Positions 1 through 22,596 are shown, numbered from the stretch's first letter. The stretch is 64,000 nt of DNA from Lamellibrachia columna (GCA_963662155.1 OY759263.1:25406548-25470547), one strand, 5' to 3'. Notes: generated by a model from the sequence alone, not told the origin. Numbers and translations are program-made.

Positions 1-690
1 GTGGCGATTGTTGTGGCGTGTGATGAGTGTAGCTTAGTGCGGCGAGTGTGGCGAGATGGTGCGGAGTGTTGCGATTATGACGATTGTGGCGGAGTGTGGC
101 TCAGTGTGGCGGAGTGTGGTGGGTGTGGTGAGTGTAGCGGTGTGGCGAGTGTGGAGGAGTTTGGGATAGTGTGGCGAATGTGGCGGAGTGTGGCGAATGT
201 GACCGAATGTGGCGAGTGTGGCGGCGTTTGGCGGAGTGAAGTGAAATGTTGCAGATTGTGTCCATTTTGGCGAGTGTGGCGAGTGTGGCGAGTGTGGCGG
301 ATTGTGATGAGTGTGGTGGAATGTGGTGAGTGTTTCGAGTATGGCGGAGTGTGTCGAGTATGGCGGAGTGTGTCGAGTATGGCGGAGTGTGACGAGTATG
401 GCGGAGTGTGTCGAGTATGGCGAGTGTAACGAGTGTGGCGGAGTGTGTCGAGTACGGCGAGTGTGACGAGTGTGGCCGAGTGTGTCGAGTATGGCGAGTG
501 TGACGAGTGTGGCGGAGTGTGTCGAGTATGGCGAGTGTGACGAGTGTGGCGGAGTGTGTCGAGTATGGCGAGTGTGTCGAGTATGGCGAGTGTGACGAGT
601 GTGTTGTTGTGTGGCGAGTGTATCAGGTGTTTTGAATTTGGCTTAGTGTTGCAATTGTGACGGAATGTTGCGGTTATTGCGATTGTAGCA
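1..690. repeat. Degenerate 10-bp satellite, G-rich on + strand
   Basis: The stretch is built from variants of a 10-base unit, GAGTGTGGCG, with point changes (GAGTATGGCG, GAGTGTGACG). Open frames on both strands (Val/Trp/Arg-rich on +, His/Thr/Ser-rich on -) follow from the unit and are not genes. The same unit recurs at 60.35-61.8 kb and in short runs at 13.3, 35.2, 48.3 and 52.0 kb. Confidence 0.85.
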
Positions 691-834
691 GATGGCAAGA
701 ATACTTCAGTGGACTCATAAATCCAGCCGGCCCAAGAAACATCCATTAACCGTTCACCCCAAGACACCCATATCACGAATAGCCTATAATCCTGAAATTT
801 GAAATTAGCAGCAGCCGTGTGGATGAAATAACAA

Positions 835-1925
835 CCAAGGCCACACCAGCATGTGGCGAAACTGGGATCTCGTGGCTTTCCACCATATTCAAGAACGCCT
901 GGAAGGAGAGAAAAGTCCCCGAAGACTGACAACGTGCAGTAGTTGAACCAATCTGGAAAAAGAAAGGCAGCAAAAGAGGCAATCGAGTACAACCTAGAAC
1001 TGAACCTTGTTTTCGTAGATCAAGAGAAGGCCTTCGACAGGGTTAACAGAGGCAAACGTTGGAGAGTACTGGAAACATACAACGTGAAAGGACAACTCCT
1101 GGACAACATCAGAGCCATCTACGCCAACAGCATGAACAGCATACGTATGGAGTGAGACAAGGGACTGTGCAATCACCACCGCTGTTCATTGGGTCCATGG
1201 ACAAGATAACAAAGCAGGCAAACCAAGAACCAGAAACCTTTAATGAAATGTTGTTTGCCTATGACCAATACCTTGAAAAAGAAGATGGTAAGAAATTGGA
1301 AAAGTTGAAAAAGCACACAAACAGCCTCAAAACCACCTGTGAAGAATTTGATATGAAGGTCAGCATCAGCAAGACCGAGTCAATGAAGGTGAGTAGAATA
1401 CCCATCAAGCTCAACATCGATATCGGCGGCACTCAACTCCAGCTTGTGATCGAATTCAAGAACTTCGGCAACAAATTTACAGAAGATGGACGAGTTAACA
1501 GAAAACACAGTCCAGAAAGCAAACAACGTCAGCTACCAGCTTGCACTGCTCCTGAAAAATCCCAACATCCACACCGAAACTCCATCTTCTTCCCCACCTT
1601 GATACACATGACCCAGATCAAAAGCCTTGAAAGAAAGATCACCACCTGCGAGATGAGATGTCTATGAATAGCCGTAAACAAGACCAAACGAGACATGATA
1701 AGAAACGAACTCATCAGGGAAATGGTTGGAACAACACCAGCCCACCTCTACATGCAACAAGAGAGAATCAAGTAGTTTGAACATCTGACACACATGGCCA
1801 CCAAGCAACTGGCCCTCAATGCATACAACACCAGGATGACAGGCTTCAATGAGAGAGGGGGACCAAGAAAACCTAGGATTGCAGGTGTGATAACGTATTC
1901 TGGACTGGCACTTCACTTGTACTGA
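835..1925 (+). pseudogene. Non-LTR retrotransposon (LINE) reverse transcriptase fragment, frameshifted
   Basis: Translated pieces match the order of an invertebrate LINE reverse transcriptase. First comes the segment before the fingers (about 840-960), then a motif reading VFVDQEKAFDRVNR (about 1005-1045), then after a frameshift YGVRQG (about 1145-1165), then a thumb/C-terminal part with ERKITTCEMRCL near 1630-1665. The catalytic FADD box is damaged to FAYDQ near 1255. Several frameshifts and stops (for example at 1665 and 1771) show a dead copy. Family placement is from general knowledge of such elements. No 3' tail or target duplication was found. Confidence 0.8.
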
Positions 1926-1962
1926 CATGTCTTGAATGAAGGAGAGTTCTCAACCAAAAGTC

Positions 1963-2262
1963 TCAGCATTCGTCATTCTCTAAAGCAATTGCCACGAGGC
2001 TACCAACAAATCCAATTCCCTCGGGAGGTGTCCGTACGTCATATCGTGAAAGCCCCGTTTCTGGGAGAATGAACCAGTCACGGCTAAATGTGTCTTCCCA
2101 TTTGGTGCCGAGTTGCATTGTATTGCACTCGACGTATAGAATTATGCTAGGTAACGTATTTTCAAGCTGATGTATCACATACACATCATTATCAATGGAG
2201 AAAATAAACGTGGCTTTTCCCACGGTTATCATACCTAAAACTGTTAGAACGTTAAACAACAT
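1963..2262 (-). CDS. Hypothetical 99-aa protein or exon
   Basis: A minus-strand frame of 99 codons starts with ATG and a hydrophobic stretch (about residues 1-19) that could be a signal peptide. It is followed by a mixed, non-repetitive sequence with an Asp/Glu-rich middle and the segment RYDVRTPPEGIGF near residue 75. Composition looks more coding-like than most frames around it. I do not recognise a family. It lies right after a dead LINE, so it may be an exon of an unknown gene, part of another mobile element, or chance. No splice partner was identified. Confidence 0.25.
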   Translation of the reverse strand: MLFNVLTVLGMITVGKATFIFSIDNDVYVIHQLENTLPSIILYVECNTMQLGTKWEDTFSRDWFILPETGLSRYDVRTPPEGIGFVGSLVAIALENDEC

Positions 2263-3173
2263 AAGGAAAAACCACGTATATACTGTATATTTAGCAATAC
2301 TACGAACAAACCTGCACCCAAAGCATGGTACGTGAACATAGAAGCAGCAGTAGGTTTATCAAGAGTACACCAATGGTGTTCTAGGTTTGGTCTGCCTGAA
2401 TAACAAGATATATCAAGAAATCACTAACTTGAGACCTAATAATTGGTATATGTTTTATTATGGAAGCATCGAATACGTCAACTCTGCAGTGCATTAGATT
2501 AAGACACATGCTGTTCAGTTTGTCAAGGTCCCTGTATCTCACATATCAAATGTCACAATCTGACCGAAATCTTGAACGACCACAAACTGACTGGCGCAGT
2601 TTGCTCTATAGGAGAACCCAATGGCACTGTGCTATCATCCAACACATTTACCACCTGATACATAAGTAGAAACCTGTCTGTCGGGGGACTTGGAGATGTG
2701 GCTTGGTCTTGCATGCATACAAAGGACTTGGACTTGGAATCGAAGAAAAACAATTTCCAACATTTCTAATAAATGACTTACTATACATACATGTCTTACT
2801 TTACTGGTTAAATGTGCATAATATAACTGGAAAATGGTCATGGGAGATCAATGGAACATAACAGACAAGACAGGGTACAAATCAGAATCATTAAGAGCCA
2901 AGTGAAAATGTTTGGGAACATTCATTTAGTTTACATATGCCCTCAGTTTGTGAAACCATATCCCACAATATCGTGGCGGTTAAATTTAGCAACTGTAAAA
3001 TTGTGCCCTTTACTGAGTATTGAATGAGTCATTCGAGATATTGCCACAACTGCCATTTCCAAAGAAATGAACATGCCATGTCTAGATCATCGACTGTGAT
3101 ATGCTCGCTCTGGTGAGCAAGCCTCAGGCTAGTGTACGGAGATAAAGGCAGGTAGCGGCCCATTCTGTATAGC

Positions 3174-3275
3174 GTGACGCTAGTTCTAACTGTCCGGTAG
3201 TGGCCGCTCACATCTAGTGTGACGCTAGTTCTAACCGTCCGGTAGTGGCCGCTCACATCTAGTGTGACACTAGTT
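3174..3275. repeat. 45-bp tandem repeat, about 2.3 copies
   Basis: The phrase GTGACGCTAGTTCTAAC recurs at 3174 and 3219 and with one change at 3264, a 45-base period. Between them lies GTCCGGTAGTGGCCGCTCAC. The 45-base period is divisible by three, so a frame stays open through it on the minus strand. Confidence 0.8.
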
Positions 3276-3733
3276 CCAAACGCCGCACGAGGACGTCACA
3301 AAACAACGACAGTTGTTGGAATCCTCTGGCAGCTGTACGAAGTCGTTCAGCCAAGACCCAATTAAACAGAAATGAGTGCCTGGTTATCGATAATAGTTAT
3401 AAGCTCCTGGAATTGATTAATGTCGCAAAAAATTAATTTACCCTTTAAACCAAAAACCCATTGAGTCATGTCACTATGATGACGCGGATGCAGCCCGTAT
3501 TAGAATTGACGTTATGTCGTTATGATGACAGCGGTGACAGCCGACGCTAGATTTGACCGAATCACGTCACTACGACTCGATGAAACGTTCCGCTGCTTGA
3601 GCGCGCCAGGGCCTGCATAGTCACATGTAACAGGCAAACACACCCACTCGCGCCAACCAACATATACGCACCAACATACAAACTCTCTATGCCAATCCCT
3701 GGGAGCAAGGGATAATATGTTGTCTATCCATCA

Positions 3734-3832
3734 ATGTGAGCATGGGACAATGGCTTGCTCCAAAAAATGTGAGCCAGGGACAATGTGTTTTCTCCAAAAA
3801 GGTGAGCCAGACACTATTTGTTGTCTCCAACA
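3734..3832. repeat. 33-34 bp imperfect tandem repeat, 3 copies
   Basis: GTGAGC followed by GGGACAATG and TTGTCTCC-like words recurs at 3735, 3769 and 3802. Copies differ by point changes. Confidence 0.6.
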
Positions 3833-4444
3833 CAGCTAACATGTTTGGGTGTAGGGTCCCATGTGCATCGGTGTACTACAGTTGTGGTCTGACAAGAGTG
3901 AGCTACGCTCTGATTTTTCTATGTTGCTGGTAACCTGGCGATTTCTCAGGAGGAACGAATTAATGTCGTCATTCCATTTCAGTGTTTTTCTTTATTAATT
4001 TGACCATGAATAATGTATTGATAAGCACTTCTCGTTGTCGGTTATGTCTTTCTTTTTCTTTCGCTTAGACTCCTGCACGAAGTCGTTAACGAGACGCAAG
4101 TCGAAATCCTCACTACCCATTTGAGTATCACCAGCTGTTGATTTCGCTTCAAAAATGCCGTCCTCAATGGTGGCGCTGTACATTATTATTATTATCATTA
4201 TTAAATTGTGCAAGAGATGAGTCCTGAGATGGTGTCGGTTTCACATCTAATAAATACCCCCATTTGATACCTACCCCCTGTCATTATTATATACATAATA
4301 ATTACCCCCTCGGTCATCACTATTTAGTTAATAATGACCCCGCTATATAAATATTACCCCATTGGATATCATGAATAGCGGAAGCAGCCATGACTAAAAT
4401 GTGCAATGCCTAGAACAAGTATTATATTTCTTCTTAATGTTCCG

Positions 4445-5215
4445 TGTCTGGCGACGTTGACGATCACCATGTCTGGCGACGTTGACGGTCACCATGTCTG
4501 GCGACGTTGACGATCACCATGTCTGGCGACGTTGACGATCACCATGTCTGGCGACGTTGGCGATCACCATGTCTGGCGACGTTGGCGATCACCATGTCTG
4601 GCGACGTTGGCGATCACCATGTCTGGCGACGTTGACGATCACCATGTCTGGCGATGTTGACGATCACCATGTCTGGCGACGTTGACGATCACCATGTCTG
4701 GCGACGTTGACGATCACCGTGTCTGGCGACGTTGACGATCACCGTGTCTGGCGACGTTGACGATCACCGTGTCTGGCGACGTTGACGATCACCGTGTCTG
4801 GCGACGTTGACGATCACCGTGTCTGGCGACGTTGACGACCACCGTGTCTGGCGACGTTGGCGATCACCGTGTCTGGCGACGTTGACGATCACCATGTCTG
4901 GCGACGTTGGCGATCACCATGTCTGGCGACGTTGGCGATCACCATGTCTGGCGACGTTGACGATCACCATGTCTGGCGACGTTGGCGATCACCATGTCTG
5001 GCGACGTTGACGATCACCATGTCTGGCGACGTTGACGATCACCATGTCTGGCGACGTTGGCGATCACCATGTCTGGCGACGTTGACGATCACCATGTCTG
5101 GCGACGTTGACGATCACCATGTCTGGCGACTTTGGCGATCACCATGTCTGGCGACGTTGGCGATCACCATGTCTGGCGACGTTGGCGATCACCATGTCTG
5201 GCGACGTTAGCGATC
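4445..5215. repeat. 25-bp minisatellite, about 31 copies
   Basis: The unit is GTCTGGCGACGTTGACGATC plus ACCAT. Two sites vary: GTTGACG/GTTGGCG and ACCAT/ACCGT. ACCGT units are clustered at about 4.72-4.88 kb, showing local block expansion. Because 25 is not a multiple of three, all forward frames stay open and give a 25-residue repeat peptide. There is no sign that this is translated. Confidence 0.95.
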
Positions 5216-5655
5216 ACTACATAATTATGTCAAACTTTTAAGTTTAGTGAAATGTTATAATTTTGGTACTTCTAAATGGCTGATTCTATCCACAAATAAA
5301 ACAAGTAAAATGACAATAAAAAGTTCATTGAAGAAACAAGCTTATTAACTGGCATTCTTGTCTCAAATCCAAGATCAAAGGGCTGGTTGCTATCCCCCTT
5401 GCAAGGGGACACAATTAAGTGACCCCCGTTTCGATGGATAGTTGATGATTCCGGCCCCACGTTGTGCACACCGTAATATGTTAAACGTACCTATGCATTA
5501 TAAAATAAACCATTCAAACTAAAGACATGAATTACCTGCGACGCAACTTTACCGTCACTTTTTTGTCAGTCGCGGACTCCCTGTAATGCGACGTGATATT
5601 CACATAATTTTACGGTGATTCCAATTCCCACCAAACGCGATTGCGACGTCGCAGA

Positions 5656-5690
5656 CAAGTACTGTCTCGACCACATCGAGACAGTACTTG
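5656..5690. repeat. Perfect 15-bp inverted repeat with 5-base loop
   Basis: CAAGTACTGTCTCGA is followed by CCACA and then its exact reverse complement. A 10-base palindrome, GCGACGTCGC, lies just upstream (5643-5652), and the GCGACGT word recurs at about 5587 and 5744. This could be the centre of a small fold-back element or an extruding cruciform. No terminal repeats were proven. Confidence 0.8.
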
Positions 5691-6359
5691 TTGATGTTCA
5701 TGCAGCCCTCACCAAACCAGAACGTGATTGGACGTTGCATTGCGACGTAAGCTTTTGACGTCGTGCGTGAATGTAGTAGATGTGACACCGGCACCTTTAC
5801 TCATTAAATTCAGCAGCATACGACGGTTGTAAAATACAAATGAATTCGGTATCATCAAAACTGAAAACATTTAACGTTGTTCAGCAATACCCAACCTAGG
5901 TGAGTTACCTTTGAAAAATTATAGGATTACCAAAACAACCACCCTACCCTATACCATGAGGTATGGTCGGTCGGTGCAATAACTTCCCCGTTGTGATATT
6001 GTGTATGTGAACAGAAATGAACCATTCTCTAAAAATACAACGGGTATATACATAATACAATTCGAATAGGTTGACCCTCCGAAACCTCGTTCGTTTGTAA
6101 ATCCAGCGCTACTTGTACACACTACTACGGGTTCGTCGACACGGTTCGTTGAAAACGACCGAATGCGTTGGATGTTTAGTCAACCGTAACCTCAATGACC
6201 CAGTTGCTATGTATATCGGAACCTATAGTATTTTACGCAAATATGTGTTGCACGAATCCAATACATTTGCAGGAAACATTATGGAGTGAAAAAGGCACAA
6301 TATATACTCAATACAAATATTCAATCACCATGTGTATAGTCTGTTATCCGAACTAAAAC

Positions 6360-6640
6360 GCAGCCCGTACTTATTTATATCGTCTTGATGACATGCCTTA
6401 AGGTAGCCTTATTGTCCTATTTTGTAAAACGATTGACGTTTTATAACTGCGAATCATTGTTGCATAGACCCCGTCTTTGATAATGTGTTTCCAATCGGTA
6501 CGCTGCATACGTTTGCCCATATAGTCTTGCTTGTGAAGATTCCACCTGAGAGTAACGGCTTTGACAACATTCTGAAGAAGGGTGTAGCTACGAACCATGC
6601 AACAGGAAGTTCGATGTGAATCCGAGACCGTGACAACTGA
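6360..6640 (+). promoter_or_regulatory. Conserved 5' flank of FReD unit A (putative promoter/5' UTR)
   Basis: Bases here align by eye with 30320-30600 before unit C exon 1. Shared words include ATGTCCTATTTT-like, CGAATCATTGTTG and GCAACAGGAAGTT. Unit A has about 90 extra bases (about 6465-6550). No TATA box was identified. The role as promoter or 5' UTR is inferred from position and conservation between paralogues. Confidence 0.4.
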
Positions 6641-6685
6641 GTGAACGTCTGCGGTGTTCATTATTCGAGCCTTCTATCCGCTGTC

Positions 6686-17204
<10,519 letters not shown>

Positions 17205-17321
17205 CAGAAGTCAGTTATAAATATCGAAATACCGCCGAATGAAGAATCACAACGTTGTCGTATATATTGTTTTTATCAATTTCTTGCCGGATGGTGTAAT
17301 CTTTTAACTAAAAAGATCCAA

Positions 17322-17327
17322 AATAAA
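17322..17327 (+). promoter_or_regulatory. Polyadenylation signal AATAAA, unit A
   Basis: AATAAA about 118 bases after the stop. The same signal and context (CCAAAATAAAACAT) follow exon 5 of units C and D. Confidence 0.6.
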
Positions 17328-18364
17328 ACATACCGTTGGTGACAAAAAAATAAGTTATCAAAATAATACAGTTCAAACAGGTAAATAGTGTTTTGTGACA
17401 ATTTGTTTCAAATATCTTCCTGTTAACAAAACTGTTGGTGTGTGACACCCTCGTCTTTTGTATATTTCAAGGCCATGCATGTTATGCATTGTACTTATAT
17501 TTAGTTAAGTAAACAGCAGCCTGCTTTATGCCGCCTGAAGTTATTCACGTTACATGGGTCATCCCATCACTGCGAAACACTTTAAATTACTGCACTATAA
17601 CAAAATTAAATATTGTCTGATCATTCTACCTTTGATGGTATATGTTTGCATGACCTTTGTGCTTACTATGTAAGTGTTGGTCAGGATAAATTATTCATAT
17701 AGAAAAAACTGCGGACGTTTTTGTAAGCACCCGTGACCAGTGCTGGATTAACTATTGTACAAGTGGTGCACTCTTACCTGGCCCCGTATAAAAAAGGCCC
17801 AACAAAATCATCACAATAATCCATCAGATTAACCGCTTTGAGGATTTTGTTCGATTATCTTCAATCGGGCTCGGACCACTTAATTTTACGCTGTTTCTTC
17901 TAATATTATTTTCTGGTGTGTCATTGTAATTGCTGTTATTTGTGCTTGTCATTGTATGAGTATTTTTTATTTTCCTCAAACATAGTTGAATAAACGTTAA
18001 CGTATTGGGCTACCTCCGTTGTCAATACCACGCGTCTTGATCTTCGTCTTTGACGAAATCGGGGAGGAACCCCACAAAAAGTGTTTACCAGACCTTTACG
18101 TTGCTAATCCGGCACTGCTCATGACGTGAATTTGTCCATGCTGTCATGGACCTGTAATGGTTAGTATGTAGCCTATCAAAATAGATATTATATCAGAGTG
18201 TGTTCTGTTGTAAAGAGGAGATTTCTTAATGATACAGTGCATCCATTTAGTTGTTATTATAACTTGTTTTTAGATAATAGGTAATTGTATTCCCGTGATC
18301 AGTACAAAATAGGTAAACTATACTATACTACATGCGACTACGTTTAATGCAAGACATGTTGAAT

Positions 18365-18405
18365 TAATGCACACGCACGCATGCACGAACGAACGAACGC
18401 GCGCG

Positions 18406-18485
<80 letters not shown>

Positions 18486-18555
18486 CATGCACGAACTCGC
18501 ACACACACACACACATGCACACGGGCACGCACACACGCGCGCACATACACACAGT
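18365..18555. repeat. (CA)n compound microsatellite, unit A flank
   Basis: About 72 bases of CA plus ACGC/ACGA mixtures. The orthologous array is about 120 bases in C (42240-42360) and very short in D (about 55471-55527). Confidence 0.95.
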
Positions 18556-19053
18556 ACATGTGATTGTTATGTAGTTTGTTTATAACCAACCGACACCGCC
18601 CTGTGTAAATCCAGCTGCGCCACATCTACTCGTCTCGAACATCGCTCCACACCTTCACAAATAGCCCACCAAAGTACATACACAATAGGGATAAAACAAA
18701 ATAAAACGAATATAATTAGAGAAACACACGATTCCTTACGTTGTAAGCATGTGCGTACGGTTTCAGCTGTTTTTCGTAAGTCGTCGGTCAAAACGCCAGG
18801 TGGAGCGAGACTTGATTTGTTGTGTATTTAGAGTGTAATATCTAGTGCGGCAGAATAATCATAGAAAGGACGAACACATGTGAATTTCCATGTGATTTGT
18901 ATTCACTATCGGATAACATAACAAATAAAACGAGTCTACAACAAGGGCTACTCCAAACCATGGACGTGTTTGGTCTATCAAAATAAATCTACAATACAGT
19001 AGCCACTGAATAACCCAGTTCCTATGCTCAGGACAATCGGTAGTTAAAAATCA

Positions 19054-19281
19054 CTATATAAACAGTACATCAACCGCGGACACCACAATGTTCTCCATCG
19101 AGTTCTCTATGTATATGCAATACGACACTCTCGGGCGGTGACGCCCATGCAGCGGTCCCGCCGGATGACGGACGGTGTATCTCTGCACGATGTAACCTGG
19201 CGGTCCCTTTCCTATGTCACGAAGACCGCTTGCTCTCGATTGACACGAGACGCCATTTCCCGGTTCAACTATGCGCCTCAA
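19054..19281 (-). CDS. Unknown ~75-aa minus-strand ORF, conserved in three flanks
   Basis: A frame beginning MRRIVEPGNGVSC and ending with ENSMENIVVSAVDVLF. It has a relative with about the same length at 43169-42942 and a version with a stop near 56.24-56.07 kb. I do not recognise a family. Conservation may simply reflect recent DNA duplication. Confidence 0.2.
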   Translation of the reverse strand: MRRIVEPGNGVSCQSRASGLRDIGKGPPGYIVQRYTVRHPAGPLHGRHRPRVSYCIYIENSMENIVVSAVDVLFI

Positions 19282-19684
19282 TAATTGTCTACGTCTAGCT
19301 CACTTTGGCCCGTCGCACTGTAAATACGCACATCCGAGCACCACCAAATCAGTCTGGTTTCCTCCCCCTTCTCCGCCACTCCGTCACATGACATCAAAAC
19401 ATCACTAGTTTTATCCTGAACATTCAACTGGCCGTCTCAATGGGGTCTCAGCATCCTTCTCATATGCTTCTCCTGTCACCTTTTCTTTCCATCCCGTATG
19501 CCAATGTGTGTTTCCTCCGTGACACGGCATTTTCTCTATAGCTACACACCAGTGCTTCTGTAGGACAACTGTACTATGTAATAGCGCAGTGAAATTACAT
19601 AAGACCGATCAACCGTGTTTTACCTGGCCAGTGGGCTAAACATGTAATACATTCCACGCATATATATCTTTGCACAAACCACTA

Positions 19685-19985
19685 TCACACGTTTAATTTC
19701 TCAACCCCTAAATCATGACAACGTCCTGCGACGGTTCGTCGCTCTGAGCCCAAATTCCCTTTTACTGAAAGAAAGGAAGCAATGCTCTTGTTGACCAACT
19801 CGTTTGACAACATGTAGGGCATGTTTGCCAGCAGGCGAAGTCCGCTTTGCCGTGAGACAGTCTTTGGTAGCCCAGAAAGCATCGAGACTCGTTGTCAATC
19901 GGTTGTAGGTCTGCGTCGGTTGCCATGGCAAACCTCGTGAACTCAAACGTATAGTTGATGGCGAACGAAATACGTTTGTGTGCAA
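19685..19985 (-). CDS. Unknown minus-strand ORF, repeated in flanks of A, C and D
   Basis: Two overlapping frames are open. One (19882-19685) has RLLANMPYMLSNELVNKSIA, and similar sequence appears at 43631-43398 and about 57.98-57.77 kb. A fourth short trace lies at about 43.97-44.03 kb. No family recognised. It may belong to a mobile element carried by the duplication. Confidence 0.22.
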
Positions 19986-20884
19986 TAAAGATGGTATCAG
20001 GACATAAGACTTGAGTGGCCTCGCTTTTTAGAACGTAACTGTGTCTTTCTTGAATGCATGTTATAAGTCGAATGGTTTTGAATTTGTTGTCATAGTAACA
20101 CGCATCGCCAAGTCATAGATTTTCTTTGACGTTTCTAAATGTCGATTTTGTGCAGTTAATTTGTGCTCCTGTAGAACAAATGCAATACATTCATTCGTAT
20201 GTATATTTATGTTTTTCTTGAAAATAATTTAAATACTGTCACCAGTAACGCGCTCATCCTCCACACAACCCCCCTGATAATGTTATAGTGTATTGACCAA
20301 CTATCGTTTACTCGTTACTTTCGTGTTGAGTAATGAAGGAACACATCCAACATGAAAAAACTAAAAAAATCTTGGAATGATTTTGGTTTGTAAATTTGTT
20401 GGTGCATAAATGCATAGTGAAATATAAATTACATGATTATAATTGACGGCAAGTCGGTTTTGGTAACCGCACGACATTTTATACTGGTGTGAACATTTAT
20501 ATATTATTGGCCATGTCGGCTATGTTTTATCGTACAACTCAAGCATAAAAACTCATTCTGGCCAATTACATTGACATCGGTGGTAACAGAACTGACCAAC
20601 CCCCATTTTTTAACAGTTATACACTCTTAGTGCTTATTTAATATTGCAAGTGGCGATCTATGACTTCAGACTTCTCATGGGAATGATGTGCTGTCATTTA
20701 GCTATAACATTTTATACAATTCACTCATCTAGGGCATTATGTGGATTATTTTTAACGCACGGACAGCAAATTTGTGGTGTTATCACGAAGAACACAAGAG
20801 CAGTTTGTTCAACCGTTCGCCATGTTATGCATTCTCATATGTACACGTTAATATTACTGGGCAAAAAGCGGGTATATCTCCTTT

Positions 20885-21005
20885 TTGGGGGGGGGACGTT
20901 GAGACGGAAGAGATCCGCTTCGTCAGACAATTTGTTGGGGTCGCTGACACTGAAGAGTTCCGCGTCATCGGACAAATAATTTTTTTTTTTGGGGGGCCGC
21001 CAAGA
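20885..21005 (+). repeat. ~40-bp imperfect tandem units with G and T runs
   Basis: GACGGAAGAGATCCGCTTCG, GACACTGAAGAGTTCCGCGT and related words each followed by CRTCRGACAAA and a poly-G/T run. The matching stretch after unit D is 58915-59060. Confidence 0.6.
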
Positions 21006-21064
21006 CTGATTAGTTCTCGGCATTCCATCGAGCCTAAATTGAGAAGGACAGGGAATTGAAGTGC

Positions 21065-21605
21065 AGCGCTCAAAAGGACACGCGAAAGGCTCGATGGACA
21101 GGCACAGAACGCTGTTAACGTAGCTACAGAAAAAACGTGAGACGGTACCCCGAAATGACGTGAGAACGGTACACCGCATTACCAAGAAAACAATGCCAGC
21201 ACTTAGGAAAGATCCAGGTTGACCAACCATAGAGCGTGCTTCCAGTAGACACGTGGATGTCACTACGGAAGAAGTGAGGAAGGCCGTTGCCTTAGTAATA
21301 CTATGACATATAGCATGGACGGAATCACAGCTCACATGATCAAGGCAAGTGAAGAAACAATCACTTAGTGGATGTGCGCTTTCTGCAACCCTGGCGTCGT
21401 TCCAAAGGAGTGGAAAGGTGTTTGTCCGATTTCCCAAGAACGAAAATATAACTGACTGATAGGCCACTTCTGCGAATAGCAGAAAACGTGGTCTGCGACA
21501 TCATCCATAAACGATTTTGTCGATGGCGGACTGCGTGAGGAACAAGCAGGCTTTTGGCCAAAACGCTTCGATTCAATGGAACACCATCGTAAGCAGTATG
21601 AAGAA
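21065..21605 (+). pseudogene. LINE fragment (endonuclease-RT linker), heavily broken
   Basis: Short translated pieces follow the order of a LINE linker and RT start: EVRKAVA, a degraded MIKASG-like segment, a degraded CNP...PKEWK-like segment and an AGF-like RT start near 21.54 kb. A second copy lies at 59.14-59.60 kb. Many stops and shifts. It abuts the broken exon 1 of unit B, whose 5' half is missing. Confidence 0.6.
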
Positions 21606-21841
21606 TCATTGAATTGGCTAGATCAGCAGTTCAGTGACTCACTAAAATAACAACAGTAATACGTGATTAAGCTGAAAAACACGATGAAAGAAAAGATTGT
21701 GCAAGGTATGATTTATATTTTTCTTATTGGTAGTAGGCTTTGTAATACTATTTGTTTTTACATATAGAATTATTTACATTTTACAGTAAAATGATGATAT
21801 GTTATCTTTACAGGTGGAAGTGTATATTCTACAGTCTGTCG

Positions 21842-22029
<188 letters not shown>

Positions 22030-22087
22030 TGCTTTGGTAGATTTGATAATCTGATAAAAAAAAATGTATTGGCTTCGAAAAATTTAG

Positions 22088-22596
22088 ATCTACGGGACTT
22101 GAACAAGATTTGTGCGACACCAGCTACAGCTACATCTGCTACGACACCAGCTACAGCTACATCTGCTACGACACCAGCTACAGCTATATATGCTACGACA
22201 CCAGCTACAGCTACGACATCTGCTACAACACCAGCTACAGCTACATCTGCTATGACACCAGCTACAGCTACATCTGCTATGACACCAGCTACAGCTACAT
22301 CTGCTACTACACCAGCTACAGCTACGACATCTGCTACGACACCAGCTACAGCTACGACATCTGCTACAACACCAGCTACGACATCTGCTACAACACCAGC
22401 TACAGCTACGACATCTGCTACGACACCAGCTACAGCTACGACATCTGCTACGACACCAAGCCCGTCAGCCATCCGCTGCGCTCAGATGACGAGGGAAGGT
22501 TACTCGGCGAGTGACGTGTACGACATCCGTCTGGTCCCGTCCAGTATTAAGGTTAAAGTCTACGGCGATATGACGACAGACGGCGGCGGTTGGCTG
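22088..22596 (+). CDS. FReD unit B exon 2 with in-frame Thr/Ala/Pro repeat
   Basis: Acceptor AATTTAG before ATCTACGGG, donor CTG before GTAAGG. It starts DLRDLNKIC like A and C, then has a run of imperfect ATATSATTP units (about 22118-22450), then RCAQMTREGYSASDVYDIRL and YGDMTTDGGGWL. It is 509 bases against 191, a gain of 106 codons that keeps the phase. The array would make a mucin-like, O-glycosylated stalk between coil and FReD (inference). The second Cys of the domain start is Gly here (VYGDM), so the disulfide is lost from the other side than in unit A. Confidence 0.65.

Larger units (their letters stand above)
2263..4440. other. Intergenic stretch without recognised genes
   Basis: No convincing exon was seen. 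It contains two small tandem repeats (listed separately) and an AT-rich part with C4-C5 runs at 4.21-4.37 kb. Short frames here have no recognisable motif. Confidence 0.6.
5216..6640. other. 5' intergenic region of FReD unit A
   Basis: No coding exon was recognised. The last 300 bases resemble the region before unit C exon 1 and are listed separately. A perfect hairpin sits at 5656-5690. Confidence 0.5.
17328..21060. other. 3' flank of unit A, copied with units C and D
   Basis: The sequence aligns with 39.77-43.64 kb (C) and 54.44-58.9 kb (D). It holds a CA array and two minus-strand unknown ORFs listed separately. No host exon was identified. Confidence 0.7.

Noticed and set aside
4445..5215. 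CRISPR-like array of 25-base repeats
   Set aside because: Units are directly adjacent with no spacers, and the genome is eukaryotic. The 37-bp and 109-bp arrays fail for the same reason.
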